A stretch of 64,000 nt of DNA from SCUD01 sp036824505 (GTDB lineage: Bacteria; Pseudomonadota; Gammaproteobacteria; Steroidobacterales; Steroidobacteraceae). The DNA lies in NCBI GenBank assembly GCA_036824505.1, contig DAITAA010000014.1, positions 15,030 to 79,029 on the forward strand, written 5' to 3'. A model generated the notes under the pieces. That model was given only the letters and a program-made list of their open reading frames with translations. It did not search any database and was not told the DNA's origin. The position numbers and the translations under genes are program-made. Below, piece by piece: positions 56,191 through 64,000 of the stretch; the stretch's first letter is position 1, and each line of letters begins with the position of its first letter.

Positions 56191-57144
56191 GTGGACAAGT
56201 CCACGATGGCGGTGTTCACCGGCAACGCGAATCCGATGCTGGCGCAGGATATTGCGCGGCACCTGACGCAGCCGCTGGGGCGCGCCTTCGTCGGCCGGTT
56301 CAGCGACGGCGAGATCCAGGTCGAGATCATGGAAAACGTCCGCGGCAAGGACGTCTACCTGGTCCAGTCGACCTGTCCGCCGGCCAACGAGCACCTGATG
56401 GAGCTCCTGGTCATGGCGGATGCCTGCCGGCGCGCCTCGGCCGGGCGGATCACCGCGGTGATTCCGTACCTGGGCTATGCGCGCCAGGATCGCAGGCCGC
56501 GGGCGACGCGCGTGCCGATCACGGCAAAGCTGGTGGCCGACATGATCGGGCGTGCTGGAGTGAATCGGGTACTGACGGTGGATCTGCATGCCGACCAGAT
56601 CCAGGGCTTTTTCGACGTGCCGGTCGACAACGTCTATGCGTCGCCGGTGCTTCTGGGCGAGGTCTGGAAGCAGAAGTACGAGAACATGATCGTGGTGTCG
56701 CCGGATGTCGGCGGCGTGGTGCGCGCAAGGGCGCTGGCGCGGCGGCTCGACGAAGCGGACCTGGCGATCATCGACAAGCGGCGGCCGCGCGCCAATGAAT
56801 CGCAGGTGATGAACATCATCGGCGACGTGCGCGGCAAGTCCTGCGTGATGGTCGATGACCTGGTCGACACTGCGGGAACGCTGTGCCTCGCGGCGCAGGC
56901 GCTGAAGGACGAGGGTGCGACACGCGTGACGGCCTACATCACGCATCCGGTGCTGTCAGGATCGGCAGTCGAGCGGATCGCCACCTCGGCGCTCGACGAG
57001 CTGGTCGTGACAGATACGATCCCGTTGCGCGCGGACGCAAAGGCCTGCAATCGCATCCGGGTGATGACGGTCGCGGGCCTGCTGGCCGAGACGATGCGGC
57101 GGATTCGCGATGAGGAATCCGTCAGCTCGCTGTACGTGGATTAG
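56191..57144 (+). CDS. prs: Ribose-phosphate pyrophosphokinase
   Basis: Makes PRPP from ribose-5-phosphate and ATP. It has 317 residues from the GTG at 56191, which has a strong GAGGGAGG at 56177-56184; an ATG at 56206 is a shorter alternative. Motifs are VFTGNANPMLAQDIARHL, DLHADQIQGFFDVPVDN and the PRPP loop VMVDDLVDTAGTL. It is followed by rplY after 23 bases. Confidence 0.96.
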   Translation: MDKSTMAVFTGNANPMLAQDIARHLTQPLGRAFVGRFSDGEIQVEIMENVRGKDVYLVQSTCPPANEHLMELLVMADACRRASAGRITAVIPYLGYARQDRRPRATRVPITAKLVADMIGRAGVNRVLTVDLHADQIQGFFDVPVDNVYASPVLLGEVWKQKYENMIVVSPDVGGVVRARALARRLDEADLAIIDKRRPRANESQVMNIIGDVRGKSCVMVDDLVDTAGTLCLAAQALKDEGATRVTAYITHPVLSGSAVERIATSALDELVVTDTIPLRADAKACNRIRVMTVAGLLAETMRRIRDEESVSSLYVD

Positions 57145-57167
57145 GAATTATCTGGAGTGCAATCGAC

Positions 57168-57977
57168 ATGAAGACTTCTTTCGAACTCGTCGCCGAATTC
57201 CGTGAGGACCAGGGCAAGGGTGCGAGCCGCCGCCTGCGTCATCTCGGCAAGGTCCCGGCGATTCTGTATGGCGGCAGGCGCGACGCGCGCACTCTGCTGG
57301 TCGATCACACGAAGCTCGCGAGGCTGATGGACGACGAGCGCTTCTACTCGACGATCCTGAGCCTGCGCGTGGGTGACCTCGTGCAGGCGGCCGTCCTGAA
57401 GGATGTGCATCGTCATCCCTACAAGAACCAGATCATGCACATCGATTTCCAGCGCGTGCTGGAGGACGAAAAGATCAAGATGATCGTGCCGCTGCACTTC
57501 AAGGGCGCCGCCGAGGCCAAGGGCGTCAAGGAACAGGGCGGCGTGCTCTCGCACGTGCGCAACGACATCGAGGTGACCTGCCTGCCGAAGGACCTGCCGG
57601 AATTCATCGAGGTCGATGTCTCCGGTCTCCAGATCAACCAGGTCGTTCAGCTGTCCGATCTCAAGCTGCCCGCGGGTGTCGAAATCGTGGAACTGCTTGC
57701 CGGTCGCGACAAGCCGGTGGCCTCGATCCACATGCCGCGCGTCGAGGAGGAAGTCGTTCCGGTCGTCGAGGAGGCAGCCGCAGCGGCTGCAGCCGCCGGT
57801 ACCGCGGCCGCACCGGGCGCGCCAGGCGCCGCAGCAGGCGCTGCGCCAGGCGCTGCACCGGGAGCGGCGCCGGCAGCAGCGGCTCCGGCCGCCGATGCCA
57901 AGGGCGCAGCTGCCAAAGGCGCCGCCCCCAAGGGCGCCAAGGAAGGCGCGGGCAAGAAGGGCGACGGCAAGAAATAA
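57168..57977 (+). CDS. rplY: Ribosomal protein bL25 (CTC type, long Ala-rich tail)
   Basis: Binds 5S rRNA. It has 269 residues: an L25 domain (1-95, KGASRRLRHLGKVPAILYGG), a TL5/CTC beta domain (about 100-190) and a low-complexity tail (about 200-269) made of Ala, Gly, Pro and Lys that ends GAGKKGDGKK. Tails of this kind are known in CTC-type L25 but this one is long. A strong terminator follows at 57997-58029. Confidence 0.95.
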   Translation: MKTSFELVAEFREDQGKGASRRLRHLGKVPAILYGGRRDARTLLVDHTKLARLMDDERFYSTILSLRVGDLVQAAVLKDVHRHPYKNQIMHIDFQRVLEDEKIKMIVPLHFKGAAEAKGVKEQGGVLSHVRNDIEVTCLPKDLPEFIEVDVSGLQINQVVQLSDLKLPAGVEIVELLAGRDKPVASIHMPRVEEEVVPVVEEAAAAAAAAGTAAAPGAPGAAAGAAPGAAPGAAPAAAAPAADAKGAAAKGAAPKGAKEGAGKKGDGKK

Positions 57978-57996
57978 CGCGGCGAGCAGGCGTACG

Positions 57997-58029
57997 GCGG
58001 GGCCGCCCCTGTGGCGGCCCCGCTATTTT
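57997..58029 (+). terminator. Rho-independent terminator after rplY
   Basis: A perfect 11-bp stem (GCGGGGCCGCC pairs with GGCGGCCCCGC), loop CCTGT, then TATTTT. It ends the prs-rplY transcript before pth. The T tract is short, so read-through into pth is possible. Confidence 0.85.
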
Positions 58030-58067
58030 CGGCGCTCGCTGCGTCGCGTCATGGCGAGGAAGAATTG

Positions 58068-58670
58068 ATGGGTGGTTTGCCCTTGCAGCTGGTCGTCGGG
58101 CTTGGCAATCCGGGCGCGGAGCATGCGGCGACACGACACAATGCAGGATTCTGGTTCATCGATGAACTGGCGCGCCGGCACGAAGGCTTGCTGAAGCCGG
58201 AGCACCGTTACAACGGCGATGCTGGCCGAATCACCATTGCGGGCGTCGCACTCTGGCTGCTGAAACCGATGGCTTACATGAATCGCAGTGGTCTTTCGAT
58301 CCGCTCGATCTGCGACTACCTGCGGGTGCCGAGTGAACAGGTCCTGGTCGTGCACGACGATCTCGACTTGCCGCCGGGCATCGCGAGGCTCAAGCGGGGC
58401 GGTGGAGCGGGCGGTCACAATGGACTGAAGGACGTCATCAGCCACTTGGGCGAGGATTTCTGGCGCCTGCGCATCGGCATCGGGCACCCGGGGAGCCGCG
58501 ACGACGTGATCGATTACGTGCTCGAGCGCCCTTCCGGGGTCGATGAGCGATTGATGCGCGAAGCCATCGAACTGGCGGTTTCCGAATTCCCGCGACTCGT
58601 GACGGACGGCGCCGAAATCATGATGAATCGTCTGCACGCAAAGCCGACGGCACAGGAAGCGCCCGGCTGA
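58068..58670 (+). CDS. pth: Peptidyl-tRNA hydrolase
   Basis: Releases peptidyl-tRNAs dropped from ribosomes. It has 200 residues (E. coli 194). VVGLGNPGAEHAATRHNAGF holds the catalytic His, VVHDDLDLPPGIARLK the active-site Asp and GGGAGGHNGLKDVISHLG the family loop. The ATG at 58068 follows GAGGAA by eight bases. It precedes ychF as in most gammaproteobacteria. Confidence 0.97.
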   Translation: MGGLPLQLVVGLGNPGAEHAATRHNAGFWFIDELARRHEGLLKPEHRYNGDAGRITIAGVALWLLKPMAYMNRSGLSIRSICDYLRVPSEQVLVVHDDLDLPPGIARLKRGGGAGGHNGLKDVISHLGEDFWRLRIGIGHPGSRDDVIDYVLERPSGVDERLMREAIELAVSEFPRLVTDGAEIMMNRLHAKPTAQEAPG

Positions 58671-58692
58671 TGCCGGCCGCCACTTAACGAAC

Positions 58693-59784
58693 ATGGGTAT
58701 CCGCTGCGGAATCGTCGGGCTGCCGAATGTCGGCAAGTCGACCCTGTTCAATGCGCTGACACGCGCAAAGATTGCGGCCGAGAATTATCCCTTCTGCACC
58801 ATCGATCCGAATATCGGCATCGTGCCTGTGCCGGATCCGCGCCTGGACGCGCTGGCCGCGATCGCAAAGCCGGAAAAAATCCTGCCGACCACGGTCGAGT
58901 TCGTGGATATTGCGGGTCTCGTGGCGGGGGCCTCGCAGGGCGAAGGGCTCGGCAACAAGTTCCTGTCGCACATCCGCGAGGTCGATGCGATCGCGCACGT
59001 GGTGCGCTGTTTCGAAGACGACGACGTCGTGCACGTCTCCGGCCGCATCAATCCGGCATCGGACGTCGCGATCATCAACACCGAGCTTGCGCTCGCGGAT
59101 CTCGAGACCGTGGATCGGGCGCTGGCGCGGGCCGACAAGCTTGCCAAGGCCATGGACAAGGATGCGATGCGCTGGCGCGATTCGCTGAAGCGCATCCGCG
59201 AACGGCTCGATCAGGGCGAGCCGGTCCGCGCGCAGAAACTCGACCAGTTCGACCGTGAGCGGGTCCGCGAGCTTCAGTTGCTGACGGCAAAGCCCGTCAT
59301 GTACGTCGCAAACGTGGACGAGTCCGGATTCAAGGACAACCCGAAACTCGACGCGCTACGCCAGCTCGCCGAGGCCGAGGGCTCGGAGGTCGTGCCGGTC
59401 TGCGCGGCGATCGAGGCCGAGATCTCGGAACTGGACGCCACCGATCGCGACGCTTTCCTGGCGGATCTGGGACTTGCCGAGCCCGGCCTCAACCGGATCA
59501 TCCGCGCGAGCTACCACCTGCTGGGCCTGCTGACATTCTTCACGGCCGGTCCGAAGGAAGTGCGAGCCTGGACCGTGCGCCAGGGCGCGACCGCGCCGCA
59601 GTCCGCAGGCGTGATTCATACCGACTTTGAGCGCGGATTCATCCGCGCCGAAACGATTGCCTACGACGATTACATCGCAGGCCGCGGCGAGGCGGGCGCG
59701 CGCGAGGCCGGCCGGTTGCGGCTCGAGGGGAAGGATTACGTGGTCCGCGAAGGCGATGTCATGCATTTCCGTTTCAATGTCTGA
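58693..59784 (+). CDS. ychF: Ribosome-binding ATPase YchF
   Basis: Obg-like ATPase, 363 residues (E. coli 363). The P-loop is GLPNVGKSTLFNALT. The specificity motif NVDE replaces the GTPase NKxD, marking ATP use. A coiled-coil insert and a C-terminal TGS domain (AGVIHTDFERGFIRAETIAY, VREGDVMHFRFNV) follow. Confidence 0.97.
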   Translation: MGIRCGIVGLPNVGKSTLFNALTRAKIAAENYPFCTIDPNIGIVPVPDPRLDALAAIAKPEKILPTTVEFVDIAGLVAGASQGEGLGNKFLSHIREVDAIAHVVRCFEDDDVVHVSGRINPASDVAIINTELALADLETVDRALARADKLAKAMDKDAMRWRDSLKRIRERLDQGEPVRAQKLDQFDRERVRELQLLTAKPVMYVANVDESGFKDNPKLDALRQLAEAEGSEVVPVCAAIEAEISELDATDRDAFLADLGLAEPGLNRIIRASYHLLGLLTFFTAGPKEVRAWTVRQGATAPQSAGVIHTDFERGFIRAETIAYDDYIAGRGEAGAREAGRLRLEGKDYVVREGDVMHFRFNV

Positions 59785-59820
59785 AGAATTCACACAGTCA
59801 AACTACCGGAGTTATCGCTC

Positions 59821-60303
59821 ATGAATCGAACATTGCTTGTGCTCGCGCTGTCAGCTTTGGCCTTGTGCGGCTGCAGCACCTTGTCGCACCAGGACCCGCT
59901 GCAGGTGACGGTGGCGGGCATCGAGCCTTTGCAGGGCGAAGGGCTCGAACTGCGCATGTTGGTGAAACTCCGCGTGCAGAATCCGAACGACGCGCCGGTC
60001 GACTACAGCGGTGTCTATGTGAAGCTCGACGTGCAGGACCGGACCTTTGCTACGGGCGTCAGCAATGAAAGTGGCAGCGTGGCGGGCTTCGGCGAATCGG
60101 TCATCAGCGTGCCGGTCACGGTCTCGGTATTGCGCATGGTGCGCCAGGTCATGGGCGTGCTCGACGGCAAGCCCGTCGACATGATCCGCTACGACATGTA
60201 CGGCAAGCTGAATCGCAGCGCGTTCCGATCCATCCGGTTCCGGTCGCAGGGCGAATTCACGCTGAAGCCGCATGAATCGGCCACGGCTGACGACATCACC
60301 TGA
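59821..60303 (+). CDS. LEA type 2 family lipoprotein
   Basis: A 160-residue lipoprotein with a signal ending in ALCGCSTL (lipidation Cys near residue 18) and a WHy/LEA-14 domain: VKLRVQNPNDAPVDYSGVYV and VPVTVSVLRMVRQVMG. Function is unknown; related proteins are tied to desiccation or envelope stress. It has its own 36-base gap after ychF. Confidence 0.87.
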   Translation: MNRTLLVLALSALALCGCSTLSHQDPLQVTVAGIEPLQGEGLELRMLVKLRVQNPNDAPVDYSGVYVKLDVQDRTFATGVSNESGSVAGFGESVISVPVTVSVLRMVRQVMGVLDGKPVDMIRYDMYGKLNRSAFRSIRFRSQGEFTLKPHESATADDIT

Positions 60304-60344
60304 TGAGCTTCAATGCCTGAAAGGCGAGCAGCGGAGGCAATGAG

Positions 60345-62195
60345 ATGAAAAGGGTAATCCGGTGGATTCCGGCAGGTTCGGCGGTGGTTGCTGCGCTGTG
60401 GCTGGTTTCTGCGACAGCCGCGGAGCCGGTCGAAACTGCGCCAACCGTCCAGTCGGCGCAGACCGAGGACCAGCGCCTGATGGCGTTCTTCGAGGAGGTC
60501 TTCCAGCGCAACCTGAAGGACAGCCCGTTATTCCAGTCGCAGCTCGGCATGAAGGGGCCGGACTACGGAAAGTGGGACGATTTTTCCGATGCCGAGGCCA
60601 AGCGGCAGTACGAATTGACGAAGCAGGATCTGGCGCGGCTGCGCGGCGAATTCAGGTACGACTCGCTGTCCGAATCGTCGAAGGTCAGCTACCGGATCTT
60701 CGAGTACCTGCAGGAGCGCGCGCTGCGCAACTTCCCCTGGCGCTTCCACAACTATGCCTTCTCCACCCAGAACAACCCGGCCACGAACCTGGTGACGTTC
60801 TTGCAGAATGTCCATCGCATCGACGACGTGACGGATGCCGAGGCCTACATCTCGCGCCTGAATGGCGTCGAACTGGCTGCCCGGCAGACCATCGAAGGAA
60901 TGGATATCGCCGCGAGTCGCGGCATCGTGCCCACGTCGTTCTCATTCGACCCGGTGCTGGCCGATGGCCGCAATGTCCTGAAAGGCGCGCCATTCGACGG
61001 CAGCAGCGAAGACTCGGCGATTCTCGCCGACTTCCGTGCCAAGGTCGGCAAGCTCGAGATATCCGATGCTGAAAAGCAGCGTCTGATCGACACCGCGATC
61101 GCGGCGCTGAAGGGCCCGTTCCGTACCGGCGTGAATGCGCTGCTGTCCCGGATCGAGAGCCTGCGCAGCAAATCCGTGGGGCCGAACGGCGTCTGGAAGC
61201 TGCCGGACGGCGACGAATTCTACAAGGTGCAGATCGACTTCTGGACCAGCGATCCGAAGCTGACTGCAGATGAGATCCACAATATCGGTCTCTCGGAAGT
61301 CGCGCGTATCCGTGGCGAGATGGAAACGATCATGCACCAGGTCGGTTTCAAGGGCGACCTGCCTGCCTTCTTCCAGTTCCTGCGCACGGATCCGGGTAAT
61401 TTCTATCCGAATACGGATGCAGGCCGGCAGGCCTATCTCGACCAGGCGAAGGCCTACATCGATGCCGTTTACGCGGATGTCGGCAAGTACTTCAACATCC
61501 TGCCGAAGGCGCCGCTCGAAGTCCGCCGTGTCGAGAGCTGGCGCGAGGAAACCGCGCCGGTCGCCTTCTATAACCAGCCGACACCCGACGGCAGCCGTCC
61601 CGGCTACTACTACGTCAACCTCCGCGACATGACGACGGTGCAGAAGCACGTGATGCAAACGGTGGCTTACCATGAAGGCGCGCCGGGCCATCATTTCCAG
61701 ATCGCAATCCAGCAGGAATTGACGGACGTTCCGATGTTCCAGAAGTTCGCATTCTTCGGCGCCTACATCGAGGGCTGGGGACTTTATGCGGAGCGCCTGG
61801 GCAAGGAGCAGGGCCGATTCGTGGACCCGATGCAGGATTTCGGAAGGCTACAGGATGAGATGCTGCGCGCTGCGAGACTCGTAGTTGATACGGGGGCACA
61901 TTCCAAGCACTGGACGCGCGAGCAGATGATCGAATTCATGCTCGCGAATTACCCGGCGTCGGAAGATGAGGCAACCAAAGAAGTTGAACGCTACATCGAC
62001 AACCCGGGCCAGGCGCTCTCCTACAAGATCGGCATGCTGAAGATCCTTGAACTGCGCGAGCACGCCAAAGCCGAACTCGGCGACCGCTTCGACATCCGCG
62101 ACTTCCACGACGTGGTGCTGAAGAACGGTGCGGTTCCGCTCACGGTTCTCGAGGAACTGGTCGACGATTACATCGCAAGAAAGAAAGCGTCCTGA
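60345..62195 (+). CDS. DUF885 family exported hydrolase-like protein
   Basis: A 616-residue protein with a signal peptide (SAVVAALWLVSATAAEPV, cleavage near residue 27). The zinc-metallopeptidase-like motif is HEGAPGHHFQIAIQQE near residue 445, followed by EGWGLYAERLGKE and a helical C-terminus with ALSYKIGMLKILELRE. The family is related to M32/M3-like peptidases; no substrate is known. The genome may use it as a periplasmic peptidase (inference). Confidence 0.88.
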   Translation: MKRVIRWIPAGSAVVAALWLVSATAAEPVETAPTVQSAQTEDQRLMAFFEEVFQRNLKDSPLFQSQLGMKGPDYGKWDDFSDAEAKRQYELTKQDLARLRGEFRYDSLSESSKVSYRIFEYLQERALRNFPWRFHNYAFSTQNNPATNLVTFLQNVHRIDDVTDAEAYISRLNGVELAARQTIEGMDIAASRGIVPTSFSFDPVLADGRNVLKGAPFDGSSEDSAILADFRAKVGKLEISDAEKQRLIDTAIAALKGPFRTGVNALLSRIESLRSKSVGPNGVWKLPDGDEFYKVQIDFWTSDPKLTADEIHNIGLSEVARIRGEMETIMHQVGFKGDLPAFFQFLRTDPGNFYPNTDAGRQAYLDQAKAYIDAVYADVGKYFNILPKAPLEVRRVESWREETAPVAFYNQPTPDGSRPGYYYVNLRDMTTVQKHVMQTVAYHEGAPGHHFQIAIQQELTDVPMFQKFAFFGAYIEGWGLYAERLGKEQGRFVDPMQDFGRLQDEMLRAARLVVDTGAHSKHWTREQMIEFMLANYPASEDEATKEVERYIDNPGQALSYKIGMLKILELREHAKAELGDRFDIRDFHDVVLKNGAVPLTVLEELVDDYIARKKAS

Positions 62196-62203
62196 CAGGA
62201 GCC

Positions 62204-62232
62204 TTGACAGTAACCGGCACGGTCCCGACAAT
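62204..62232 (+). promoter_or_regulatory. Promoter of the tRNA-Met gene
   Basis: A perfect -35 TTGACA at 62204-62209 is separated by 17 bases from GACAAT at 62227-62232. A GC-rich stretch follows before the tRNA at 62264, as expected for a stable-RNA promoter. Confidence 0.7.
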
Positions 62233-62263
62233 CCCGCCTCCCCGGGGTACCTTCCCATCGCGT

Positions 62264-62340
62264 GGCTAGGTAGCTCAGCTGGTTAGAGCACGGGATTCAT
62301 AACCCCGGGGTCGAGAGTTCGATTCTCTCCCTAGCCACCA
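62264..62340 (+). tRNA. tRNA-Met (CAU), elongator type
   Basis: A 77-nt tRNA with encoded CCA. The acceptor stem pairs GGCTAGG with CCTAGCC, so position 1 pairs with 72, which excludes initiator tRNA. The anticodon CAT is at 62298-62300 within loop TTCATAA, and the T-loop is GTTCGATTC. Its 3' end is a likely integration target, because an integrase fragment lies 161 bases downstream. A lysidine-modified Ile tRNA cannot be wholly excluded. Confidence 0.93.
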
Positions 62341-62419
62341 TTTCTTAGTCCAGCACGATCCGGCAACATCCAAGAGCTCACCAAAAAGAGCCTTTTTCGG
62401 CCACGAAGTGAGCCAGCAC

Positions 62420-62501
62420 GGGGCAACAGTGTCTATTGGCATCCGGGGCTAAGTGGGGGCAACTTTGGGCCAAGTCCAGTTTCGCCCAGAGAGTTGCCCC
62501 C
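62420..62501. repeat. GGGGCAAC repeats and inverted repeat before the integrase fragment
   Basis: GGGGCAAC occurs directly at 62420-62427 and 62456-62463 and inverted at 62493-62500. The last two form a perfect 10-bp inverted repeat (GGGGGCAACT at 62455-62464, AGTTGCCCCC at 62492-62501) that ends at the integrase ATG. This is a possible arm-site or operator; inference. The rest of 62341-62501 shows nothing clear. Confidence 0.6.
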
Positions 62502-62737
62502 ATGCCCCTCACAGACGCCTCGATCCGTAGTGCCAAGCCTGGCCATAAGCAATCCGCCTGTTCGATGGTGGCGGGCTGTATCCGGAAATCTCGCCCAGCG
62601 GTGGCAGATGGTGGCGCTTCAAGTACCGCATTGGAGGAAAGGAAAAACGGCTATCGCTCGGCGTTTACCCAGACACCCCTTTGGCCGGGCGGAAGAATAC
62701 GGCCACGATACGGATGCACTGCATGGCCCGAGCATGA
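62502..62737 (+). pseudogene. Truncated, frameshifted P4-type tyrosine integrase
   Basis: The ATG at 62502 begins the DUF4102 start of a P4-family integrase (PLTDASIRSAKPGHKQ). A one-base shift near 62550-62555 moves the homology to another frame, which reads RLFDGGGLYPEISPSGGRWW, then FKYRIGGKEKRLSLGVYPDT, and ends at TGA 62735. Only about 78 of some 400 residues remain and no catalytic domain follows. It marks a decayed element next to tRNA-Met. Confidence 0.8.
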
Positions 62738-63136
62738 TGCCGCTGCTGGATCACACGGTGACCTCGGATAACAGACGCGATGGTGCAGTTATTGCCGCTC
62801 CGGGGTTGCGGTTGCTGCCATTTCTATGGCCGAGCCGAATCGGGCGCGTGGCACGCTGATCCAGCCAAATCGCACGGATTCATTTCATTCATGCAGTAAC
62901 TTCCTGATGATGCGCCGCACCTACGTGTAAATACGGATGCCATTCTGTGGGCAACGGTGCTAATTAAACACAGTTCGTACCGAAAAATGGGCCGACGGGC
63001 TTTTTTCAGCCTCCAGTACGAAGGCTCCGTGAAATGGTGTGAGTTTTGCTGAGAAGAGCAAATATCAACGCCGCGCAAGAGGGGGAAACAGGAGATAAAA
63101 AACTCGATTTTTAGCTGCAACGAAAAGGGGAATCTG
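62738..63136. other. 399-base stretch without a recognisable gene
   Basis: Between the integrase fragment and the secreted protein gene I see no plausible reading frame, RNA gene or terminator. The sequence is less GC-rich than the chromosome and probably belongs to the degraded island. The last part is the leader of the next gene; an AAGGGGAA ribosome site lies at about 63125-63132. Confidence 0.5.
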
Positions 63137-63844
63137 ATGAAGAAGTTACTTTGCGCACTCGCGCTCGGCGGGCTGGCCATCGTGATGGCCGGTCCCGCAA
63201 GTGCGACGACCACATGTAATAAGAAGTTGGTTCTTTTCAGTTCTGATACTGGCGTAATCGCTTGGCAGAGCCCGAGGTTCGATTCGCCGCGTGATGCCAA
63301 TAACTCACGGTTGGCCGTTCACGTGCTCCGTCAAGACGGCGACGACTACGATCTCGCCTATTCGAAGTGCTCTGGCGCCGAGAACAAGCTGGTCGGCCAG
63401 ATCAGGAACCTGTCCTTCGAATTCCTCAACACTTCTGGGGAACCATCCGTTCACATTGGCAACGGCGCTCCTCGTTACTCCGTAGACCTCGACATAGACG
63501 GTGATGGCGATTACGACTACTCCGCCTTCCTGTCAGGGTTTTACTGCAACGAGCCAATGGTCGAGGACACCCGTTGGAGTCGAGCGGACTTCACCGGACG
63601 GACTGCCCCGGGATGCGAGATCCAAGTAAACAGCGTCACCTACGCCTCGGATGGAACCAGGTCCGCATGGAAGGTGTTTGCTGACGCGAACCCGTCGGCC
63701 AAGGTTTTCGGCATAGGTCCCGCCTACCTTGTGATGGATGAAGAAGGCACGGCTTTTGTCGATCGCCTGGCTTTCCACAACATCATGTACGTGGCATCCG
63801 GCACGGGTTCGATCAAGAGCTGCCCATCCGAATCGAGCTGCTGA
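63137..63844 (+). CDS. Hypothetical secreted protein with Asp-rich loop
   Basis: Family not recognised. It has 235 residues with a clear signal peptide (KKLLCALALGGLAIVMAGPA, cleavage near ASA-TTT at 25). The mature protein has cysteines in TTTCNKK, YSKCSG, FYCNEP, PGCEIQ and a C-terminal SCPSESSC that could form disulfides. YSVDLDIDGDGDYDYSAF near residue 115 resembles a dockerin or EF-hand calcium loop. The strong SD and a terminator at 63872 suggest a functional single-gene unit. It may have come with the island beside tRNA-Met. Confidence 0.7.
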   Translation: MKKLLCALALGGLAIVMAGPASATTTCNKKLVLFSSDTGVIAWQSPRFDSPRDANNSRLAVHVLRQDGDDYDLAYSKCSGAENKLVGQIRNLSFEFLNTSGEPSVHIGNGAPRYSVDLDIDGDGDYDYSAFLSGFYCNEPMVEDTRWSRADFTGRTAPGCEIQVNSVTYASDGTRSAWKVFADANPSAKVFGIGPAYLVMDEEGTAFVDRLAFHNIMYVASGTGSIKSCPSESSC

Positions 63845-63871
63845 GTCGAAATCCACGCCTGTGGAACAACG

Positions 63872-63901
63872 GGCCCGGGAGGCGACTCCCGGGCCTTTCT
63901 T
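63872..63901 (+). terminator. Rho-independent terminator after the secreted protein gene
   Basis: A perfect 10-bp stem (GGCCCGGGAG with CTCCCGGGCC), a GCGA tetraloop and TTTCTT. The stop of the gene is 28 bases upstream. The last 99 bases of the window hold nothing else I can identify. Confidence 0.85.
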
Positions 63902-64000
63902 GGGGGGTCAACGACTTTGCGCGCGCCGGCGAACAGCACTTATAAGAGGCTTTCTGTTACCGCCGAGTGTTGCGCCGGAAAGTGACGGGGGTGCGCCGGC

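Noticed and set aside
62380..62400. AAAAAG-AGC-CTTTTT as a terminator after tRNA-Met
   Set aside because: A weak 6-bp AT-rich stem; not convincing.
62930..63136. A riboswitch in the leader of the secreted protein gene
   Set aside because: I looked for a c-di-GMP (GEMM)-like core and found none, and no other known riboswitch pattern.

Overview
The window is about 64 kb of a high-GC gammaproteobacterial chromosome. The gene clusters are classic for that class: lptD-surA-pdxA-rsmA-apaGH, mreBCD-mrdA-rodA-mltB-rlpA, hemA-prfA-prmC, and lolB-ispE-tRNA-Gln-prs-rplY-pth-ychF. A GatCAB amidotransferase, an amgK-murU muramate-recycling pair and a cyclase-type kynurenine formamidase candidate next to kynureninase point away from Enterobacteria, towards the Xanthomonadales/Nevskiales/Steroidobacteraceae side. 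That placement is inference; no marker gene fixes the genus. Layout: 1-4959 (minus strand) holds part of a group 4 hydrogenase-type membrane arm, hyfB-C-E-F, running off the left edge. 4972-7065 is a thioredoxin-fold DUF255 protein. 7129-10434 is a plus-strand series rlmI-lgt-thyA-folA. 10435-13580 is an accessory-looking insert: a short uncertain ORF, an unknown exported protein, a small frameshifted gene and a DUF222/HNH nuclease gene preceded by a clear LexA (SOS) box. 13577-15684 is a two-gene kynurenine operon. 15762-23302 carries outer-membrane biogenesis and maintenance genes (lptD, surA) with pdxA, rsmA, a universal stress gene and apaGH. 23377-27300 carries cell-wall sugar recycling (amgK, murU) and lipoate synthesis and transfer (lipA, lipB) with an OsmC gene between. 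27255-36846 (minus strand) is the cell-shape and peptidoglycan block. 36973-43226 runs gatCAB, hslO, a DUF1326/DUF2182 pair and a metF that lacks about 70 internal codons; an intact-looking cobalamin-dependent metH follows. 46975-52897 (minus strand) is glpD, mtgA, ppiB, prmC, prfA, hemA. 52976-62195 is a TPR protein, lolB, ispE, tRNA-Gln, prs, rplY, pth, ychF, a LEA2-type lipoprotein and a DUF885 hydrolase. 62264-64000 is a tRNA-Met with a decayed integrase fragment beside it and an unknown secreted protein, the edge of a likely genomic island. Most of the window is conserved housekeeping DNA. The peptidoglycan genes form a coherent set: precursor recycling by AmgK/MurU, insertion by RodA/PBP2/MtgA, trimming by DacC, cleavage by MltB/RlpA and scaffolding by MreBCD. 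The parts worth a second look are the internally deleted metF, the SOS-boxed HNH gene with its 20-bp palindrome, the hyf cluster without a hyfD gene, the frameshifted gene at 11878, the tRNA-Met integration scar and the DUF1326/DUF2182 pair with a Met-Asp repeat. I did not find a convincing wholly new multi-gene system.
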